DNA of 7,132 nt. It comes from an uncultured Collinsella sp. GTDB lineage: Bacteria > Actinomycetota > Coriobacteriia > Coriobacteriales > Coriobacteriaceae. The notes beneath the pieces were generated by a model, which saw only the letters and a list, made by a program, of their open reading frames with translations, was not told the DNA's origin and did no database searches. The DNA is taken from positions 1 to 7,132 of the forward strand of contig CABSBA010000080.1 of NCBI GenBank assembly GCA_902475825.1, read 5' to 3'. A program made the translations under genes and the position numbers. Of the stretch, positions 1-4,257 are shown piece by piece (the stretch's first letter is position 1; each line of letters begins with the position of its first letter).

Positions 1-2
1 CG

Positions 3-71
3 ATCATCCCCGACGGCAACACCCTCATATACGCCGGCGACGAAGCCGTCATCGCCACGCTGGCGTCGTAG
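3..71 (+). CDS. C-terminal end of a TrkA_C (RCK_C)-domain protein (partial, 5' end outside window)
   Basis: Reading frame 3 is open from the window edge for 22 codons and ends at TAG (69-71). The peptide ends with IIPDGNTLIYAGDEAVIATL followed by Ala-Ser. The pattern I-P-x-G-[DN]-T-x-(4)-G-D-x-x-V-I is the closing beta-hairpin of TrkA_C/RCK_C domains, which bind a ligand in potassium-uptake regulators (TrkA/KtrA) and in several transporters and channels. Only this domain end is visible, so I cannot tell a TrkA-type regulator from a transporter carrying the domain. The gene converges on the BREX operon, and its stop codon directly abuts the inverted repeat that starts at 72. It is probably unrelated to BREX and marks the border of the defence locus. 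The assignment rests on a short motif match from memory. Confidence 0.6.
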   Translation: MIPDGNTLIYAGDEAVIATLAS

Positions 72-166
72 CCATCCCCTCAATAACTTGCGGTGAAATA
101 GGGACTGAATAGGCCTTCTAGCAGCCTAAACAGTCCCTATTTCACCGCAACTTATTGAGGGGATGG
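72..166. repeat. 95-bp long inverted repeat (REP/MITE-like palindrome) between convergent genes
   Basis: The left arm 72-107 and right arm 131-166 are 36 bases each and are reverse complements except for one C-C mismatch (87 against 151). Between them lies a 23-base centre (108-130). This contains a further 5-bp stem (TAGGC 110-114 with GCCTA 124-128) after an AA/AA internal bulge, leaving a 9-base loop. The arms carry GGTGAAATAGGGACTG near the centre and CCATCCCCTCAATAA outside. The element fills the space between the TAG of the plus-strand gene (69-71) and the end of the minus-strand 75-residue gene (TAG 188-186, 19 bp away). No T-run follows either side, so it is not a classical intrinsic terminator, although a 36-bp hairpin could still stall or process transcripts from both directions. 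The size and symmetry fit a REP/BIME or MITE-like mobile palindrome. No clear target-site duplication is visible. Confidence 0.9.
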
Positions 167-185
167 AGTTGAAGTTCAATCGCGG

Positions 186-413
186 CTACCAGTCTTCGTC
201 CGCGCCGTAGTCGTCGTCATCGTCATCGTCGTCGACGGCAAAGTCTCGGAGGTCGAGGCCTTCGCGTTCGGCTCGGGCTAGGAGCTCTTGGGGCAACTCG
301 TCCTCGATATCCATCACGTCGAGCATGGCGGCCGGAAAGCCCACGCCCGCCGCAGACCCCGCGCGATCGAGCAGGCTCTCGCGCAGCTGGTCTACATCAA
401 CTTCGATCTTCAT
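186..413 (-). CDS. small, very acidic 75-residue protein, last gene of the BREX operon
   Basis: I do not recognise this protein with certainty. The start is the ATG at 413-411, preceded by AGGAGG (421-426) with 7 bases of spacing. A longer in-frame version starting at 641 is possible but has no such support and would run through the end of the upstream gene. The protein has 26 Asp/Glu and 6 Lys/Arg (net charge about -20). Residues 1-58 look like a small, mostly helical folded domain (MKIEVDVDQL start, a Gly/Ala-rich turn with GFPAAM at 25-30, then helices with ELLARA). Residues 61-68 are eight Asp in a row and the tail ends YGADEDW. It begins 28 bp after the 454-residue gene, so the two are probably co-expressed. 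I have a vague memory of similar small proteins (GFP-A motif, then a helix and a '-G-DL--F-V' end) in gut Firmicutes, which would make it a general family rather than BREX-specific. A DNA-mimic or regulatory role is only an inference from charge and position. Confidence 0.8.
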   Translation of the reverse strand: MKIEVDVDQLRESLLDRAGSAAGVGFPAAMLDVMDIEDELPQELLARAEREGLDLRDFAVDDDDDDDDYGADEDW

Positions 414-420
414 GGTGAAA

Positions 421-426
421 CCTCCT
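421..426 (-). promoter_or_regulatory. ribosome binding site deciding the start of the 75-residue gene
   Basis: AGGAGG on the minus strand lies 7 bases before the ATG at 413. It favours this short form over the longer in-frame start at 641. It sits in the 28-bp gap after the stop of the 454-residue gene. Confidence 0.8.
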
Positions 427-441
427 ACCAGGCCAGGACCC

Positions 442-1806
442 CTACTCAGCAGCGTCGAGCTCATCCACGGCAGCAACAAAAGCCGCCGCCTGCTTGTCGT
501 CCATCTGCGCAGCCAAACGCCCCACGGGCTCATCGTAGGCGAACTGCACCTTATCGATAAAGCAATCCCAAGCACGCTCATCCACACGCACGGCGATCTC
601 GCAATACTGGCTGAGCTTTTTGAGTCCATACCAAAACGCATTCACATGGCGCGCAGGATCCTCATCCAGCACACCATCGTAGCGACGCCCATTGAACTCG
701 CACATGCGTGCCACGGCAACCTTGAGCGAATCGCCGCCCTCGTCAGAAGCCTCATCAACCAGCTCGGGAATCGCAACCTCACGCCGAACAGTATGCCTGG
801 TTGCACCATCGTACTCGCCCACCAGCACGTCCTCATCAAGCCGAGAATCGTAGTCCAAATAGCTCGTGCCACAACAAATGCCGTGCGGCGAGCCCGTGCC
901 AAACGCGCAGAACAACCCGCCGTCGGCAACAACACGACGGTAGGTCTCAAACGACTTCTTAACCTGAGCGAGCAACTCGGAAAGCTCCCCGGCATCGCAC
1001 GCCGTCTCGATCGCAACGCACGCAGGCTCGGGCAACGATACCGGCTCCACCATGCTCCCCGCAACGCGGGCGGCGCGCTCGGCCCGATACGCCTGCGCCG
1101 CCAAGCGCGCTCGCTGCGCAGCGCCGCGCACGTTGGTAAGTTCACGCTCCAACGCCACGTCGTCAGCTACATCGCCAGCCAAATCGCCCGTAAACCCGTC
1201 AGCGCGCTGCGGGCCTGTCGCACTCAGCTCAGACTCAAACGTCGCTGTGATCATACCCGCAAGGTCCGTCGCGTCGGCGGCGCAGCGCATCTGCTCCAGC
1301 TGCGTACACAGCAGGTCGGCATCCAAAGGCACGGCATCCACAACGCGCACGTCACTCAGACGCGCCACGCCCTGCAGCACCATAGCCCCCGCAGCATCGT
1401 ACGCCGCACGAACCCTGTCCGCCGTATTGGCGCGCAGCTTTACCTCGATAAACGCAAGCGTCTGCTCCAAACGGGCCAGCAGCTCGGCCTTGTCCTCCAT
1501 ACGCAAAAAGGCAGCATAGCGACGCTCCATACGCAGCGGACCAACAATGCCCGCCTGCTTGCGAGCGTGTGCAAGCGCAGCGCCCTCAACACGACGGATA
1601 TACCCGTCAACAGCCCGCACGGCAGACTCGCGTGCAGCGTGCTCGGCGGTCTCGATGCCCCTAAGCACGCCCAGCAGCTCGCGGGAGCGCACCTTTCGCA
1701 CCAACCCCCCGCGATCGTACTGCTCAAGCGCCGCCTGGCGCTTGGCTGCCGATCCAAAGCCAAACAGCTCGTCGAGCAACTCGCCAACAGAACGCTCGCC
1801 CGCCAT
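442..1806 (-). CDS. uncharacterised 454-residue protein encoded directly downstream of brxL
   Basis: I do not recognise a family. The start ATG (1806-1804) has GGGAGG (1814-1819) 7 bases upstream and the stop is TAG (444-442). Residues 1-150 and about 215-250 are rich in Ala, Arg, Glu and Leu and look helical, possibly partly coiled-coil. They begin with VGELLDELFGFGSAAKRQ, which resembles the short N-terminal helix of other unknown proteins. The region from about 297 to 455 looks like a separate mixed alpha/beta domain, with GLFCAFGTGSPHGICCG at 297-313, LDYDSRLDEDVLVGEYDG at 317-334 and an aromatic stretch (FWYGLKKLSQYCEIAV) at 391-406. Ten Cys are present (167, 175, 263, 270, 300, 311, 312, 369, 402, 415), but their spacing matches no zinc ribbon I know. 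There is no signal peptide, transmembrane segment, Walker motif or nuclease signature that I can see, so it is probably cytosolic. Its place between brxL and the acidic gene, on the same strand with a 74-bp gap, suggests a BREX accessory factor or a module co-inherited with BREX. That is inference. Confidence 0.85.
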   Translation of the reverse strand: MAGERSVGELLDELFGFGSAAKRQAALEQYDRGGLVRKVRSRELLGVLRGIETAEHAARESAVRAVDGYIRRVEGAALAHARKQAGIVGPLRMERRYAAFLRMEDKAELLARLEQTLAFIEVKLRANTADRVRAAYDAAGAMVLQGVARLSDVRVVDAVPLDADLLCTQLEQMRCAADATDLAGMITATFESELSATGPQRADGFTGDLAGDVADDVALERELTNVRGAAQRARLAAQAYRAERAARVAGSMVEPVSLPEPACVAIETACDAGELSELLAQVKKSFETYRRVVADGGLFCAFGTGSPHGICCGTSYLDYDSRLDEDVLVGEYDGATRHTVRREVAIPELVDEASDEGGDSLKVAVARMCEFNGRRYDGVLDEDPARHVNAFWYGLKKLSQYCEIAVRVDERAWDCFIDKVQFAYDEPVGRLAAQMDDKQAAAFVAAVDELDAAE

Positions 1807-1813
1807 GGCAAGG

Positions 1814-1819
1814 CCTCCC
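1814..1819 (-). promoter_or_regulatory. ribosome binding site of the 454-residue gene
   Basis: GGGAGG on the minus strand is 7 bases from the ATG at 1806 and supports that start. It lies in the 74-bp spacer after brxL. The spacer also has a GC-only 10-bp palindrome (1839-1848) with no T-run after it, so I see no convincing terminator or promoter there. Confidence 0.75.
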
Positions 1820-1880
1820 TACCCGAACACGCCAACACGCCCGCGGGCCCACGCGCACGCAAACCCGCTCGCCCGCACTC

Positions 1881-4244
1881 CTACAGATCCAGAGCCTTTT
1901 TCGCAGCGTCAACCGGGTCGCCATCCATGTAGAACACCGGGCTCAGGCCCGAGATAATCTCGGACGAAACGCTCTGCAGGCCCGCAATGGCACTCAGCGG
2001 CAAAATCACGCGCTTGGCGCCGGCGTTTTTGGCCACGCGCATAATGTCCTCGAGCCCGCGAATCTCGTCCATAGAGCCCGACATGCGCAAGATTCCCGGA
2101 ATCGCCAGCGCAGGCATCACCGGGCGGTTGCACGCGGCAGAGCAAAGTCCCACAAACTCGGCGAGCGAAACTTCCTCGGACAGTCCCTTGCTCTGCAGGT
2201 CGTTGTAGAACAGCAGGTAATCCTTGGAGCCAATGTGCATGCCCGGCGCCACGCGGTTCGCCAGGTTCACAAAGTTGTCGAACGCGGCTTCCAGCGTATC
2301 GCGCACCGGCTTGTTAAAGGCCACGCCCTCGTACTTAAACTTGCACTCGCCGGCAACGGCCTTGTTCTCCAGCTTGTATACGGCAACCTCGCCGCCCTGC
2401 GACCTGCCCACGCCAAATACGTGGCCGGACAGCAGCGGCCCGTCGGGAATCAGCGTGTCCTCGGTCTGCTCGGGCACGCGCACCACGTGCACGTCCTGCG
2501 GGTTGTCGGCATCCATATAGCCCAGGTTGACGTCGATAAACTCGACGCCCGCCATAATCTTAAGCTGCTCCTTTACACGGCGACGGCCCTCGATGGCGTA
2601 GTCCAACAGCCAGCGCACGTCGTCCTTGTCCATAGCCTCGTCGGGGAACAACAGCTTGGCCAGACCGCTAAAGGTCTTGCGCACGGCGATCTCGTCACGC
2701 TTGTTAAAGTCGCTGTTAAAGCGGAAATACCGGTCGATATGGTGCGTAAAGTCCTTGCGACGCATCTCCTTGCAAAACTCCGACAGGCAGTCGGTGATCA
2801 GGCCATAATGCCCGGTCAGCAGGCTCGAGCGCATCTTGGGAATTTCCCAGCCCGGCAGGTAATAGTGGATACGGTCGAAGAAGGCCGAATCGTTGTTAAA
2901 CTCCGGCGGGAACGGATCAAACAGGTGCGTGGTCTTAAGGACGTTTTGCACGGTGTCGTTGATGTTGCCCTCAAAGACCATGGAGGCGTCGGCGTTAATC
3001 TGGTCGCGGCCGCGTGCGTAACTGCCACTCGCCATGTAGTCCTTCATGATCTGCACGGCGTTGGTGTCCTTAAACCGCATGCCGGCGACCTCGTCGAACG
3101 TCACGCAATCCCAGTGGCCCACCAGGCCCACGCGATCGGCGCGCATGGAGTTCATACGGCCGAACAGGTTGGCCGTGGTGGTCTGACCGCCCGAAAGCAA
3201 GATGGCGTAAGGCGAGACCTCTTTGTAGATATGGCTCTTGCCGGTGCCGCGGGGACCCAATTCGCACAGGTTGTAGTTGCGCTCGATAAGCGGCACCATG
3301 CGCTCGATAAAGTGGAGGCGCTCTTTCTCGGAAAGCTCGCTGGGTTCGTAGCCAGCCGAGCGCAGCAGCATATTGAGCCACTCGTCGCGCGTAAAGTACT
3401 GGCGCTCGTCGATCATGGCATCCAGGTCCAGATTGGGCATCTGAATGGGCGTGAGCGACGCCACGCTAAACGGAGAGTCCTCGGGTCCGCACTTTTTGCG
3501 CTTGGCCTTGGAGCGGCGCGGCGCATCGTCGCCAAAGACCTCCATGCCAAACTCGTCTTCCTCATCCACGGGATGACGATACTCGATGCTCATAATGCAC
3601 CAAATGCCGCCCTGCAGAATCTTGGAATAGTCGCGCACGTACTCGGCCGGCATCACAAACGGCTCGATGGTCAGGTTGGCAAACGACGCCACGTAGATAT
3701 CTTTGTACTCGTCGAGCTTGGCCGTCACCTTGTCGATGATGGTAAAGCGGCCCAGTTCGCGAATCTTGGACTTAATGCGCTCGGACTCGTCGGGACGCAC
3801 GTAGTTATCAGTGAGGATCCTGCGGATGCGATCCAGGCCCTCTGCCACGGCTTCCTCGTCATCGGTCGAGCAGTACATGCCCAGCAGGTACTCCAGCACA
3901 AAGGTGGGCACGTTGGCGCCGCGCTTCATAAAGGCCGTCAGGTCCTTGCGCACGATCTTGCCGCCAAAGTGCTCGAGCAGCTTACCGTCCAGCCCGTCCA
4001 TGTCGTAGCCCTCATCCTCGGGAGCCTCGGCTGCAGCCTGGTCATAGCCATCGGTCGAGGACTCGTCCTCGGCGGCCACCGCAGCCTCAGCGGGCGCGGC
4101 AGCAGTCGCCGGCTCCGGGGCAGGCGCAGCGGTCTCGGCCTCCGGGGCCTTCACGGGCGCGGCCTCAGGCATCGCAGCCTCCGCAGGCACATCCACATCA
4201 ATCGAGGGGACTTCCCACAGATCGTCGTCTTGGCTATCAAACAT
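1881..4244 (-). CDS. brxL: BrxL, AAA+ Lon/MCM-like BREX type 1 protein, with N-terminal extension
   Basis: BrxL is a cytosolic AAA+ ATPase that binds DNA as a ring-shaped assembly and is needed for phage exclusion in type 1 and type 4 BREX. The 787-residue protein has the typical BrxL start at about residue 84 (GLDGKLLEHFGGKIVRKDL, then NVPTFVLEYLLG at 111-122). Walker A is GPRGTGKS at 330-337 and Walker B is VTFDE at 381-385. A probable sensor-1 segment, FEGNIND, lies at 424-430. The C-terminal part, about 560-787, is Lon-protease-like and ends with the typical KRVILPLSAIAGL stretch, but by eye it lacks the Lon catalytic lysine. I choose the ATG at 4244 because AGGAG (4253-4257) stands 8 bases before it; a GTG three codons upstream (4253) would touch that site. 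Residues 1-83 are an extra acidic Ala/Pro/Glu-rich segment, which makes the protein longer than the roughly 680-residue homologues I recall. The gene follows pglZ by 11 bp. Confidence 0.95.
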   Translation of the reverse strand: MFDSQDDDLWEVPSIDVDVPAEAAMPEAAPVKAPEAETAAPAPEPATAAAPAEAAVAAEDESSTDGYDQAAAEAPEDEGYDMDGLDGKLLEHFGGKIVRKDLTAFMKRGANVPTFVLEYLLGMYCSTDDEEAVAEGLDRIRRILTDNYVRPDESERIKSKIRELGRFTIIDKVTAKLDEYKDIYVASFANLTIEPFVMPAEYVRDYSKILQGGIWCIMSIEYRHPVDEEDEFGMEVFGDDAPRRSKAKRKKCGPEDSPFSVASLTPIQMPNLDLDAMIDERQYFTRDEWLNMLLRSAGYEPSELSEKERLHFIERMVPLIERNYNLCELGPRGTGKSHIYKEVSPYAILLSGGQTTTANLFGRMNSMRADRVGLVGHWDCVTFDEVAGMRFKDTNAVQIMKDYMASGSYARGRDQINADASMVFEGNINDTVQNVLKTTHLFDPFPPEFNNDSAFFDRIHYYLPGWEIPKMRSSLLTGHYGLITDCLSEFCKEMRRKDFTHHIDRYFRFNSDFNKRDEIAVRKTFSGLAKLLFPDEAMDKDDVRWLLDYAIEGRRRVKEQLKIMAGVEFIDVNLGYMDADNPQDVHVVRVPEQTEDTLIPDGPLLSGHVFGVGRSQGGEVAVYKLENKAVAGECKFKYEGVAFNKPVRDTLEAAFDNFVNLANRVAPGMHIGSKDYLLFYNDLQSKGLSEEVSLAEFVGLCSAACNRPVMPALAIPGILRMSGSMDEIRGLEDIMRVAKNAGAKRVILPLSAIAGLQSVSSEIISGLSPVFYMDGDPVDAAKKALDL

Positions 4245-4252
4245 AGGGCACA

Positions 4253-4257
4253 CTCCT
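4253..4257 (-). promoter_or_regulatory. ribosome binding site of brxL, overlapping the pglZ stop codon
   Basis: The minus strand reads TAGGAG here: the pglZ stop TAG (4258-4256) shares bases with AGGAG. The ATG at 4244 follows after 8 bases. The arrangement suggests translational coupling of brxL to pglZ, and it rules out the in-frame GTG at 4253 as the start. Confidence 0.85.

Noticed and set aside
72..166. Classical rho-independent terminator at the palindrome
   Set aside because: The arms are far longer than usual and no T-run follows on either strand. A termination effect is possible but not shown, so it is annotated as a repeat.
186..641. Longer 151-residue version of the small acidic gene starting at 641
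   Set aside because: Its first 76 residues overlap the 3' end of the 454-residue gene in another frame and look like a shadow (Arg/Ser/Trp/Leu-rich), while the internal ATG at 413 has a strong AGGAGG site.
1839..1848. GC-only 10-bp palindrome between brxL and the 454-residue gene as a terminator
   Set aside because: It has no loop and no following T-run, and such palindromes are common by chance in GC-rich DNA.
325..1932. Long plus-strand open frame of 535 codons opposite the 454-residue gene
   Set aside because: It has a composition of Arg, His and Ala without recognisable motifs, no ribosome binding site seen, and spans parts of several minus-strand genes. Such antisense frames are expected where third positions are GC-rich.
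4245..4253. GTG at 4253 as the start of brxL
   Set aside because: It nearly touches the AGGAG at 4253-4257, leaving no spacing. The ATG at 4244 has ideal 8-base spacing.
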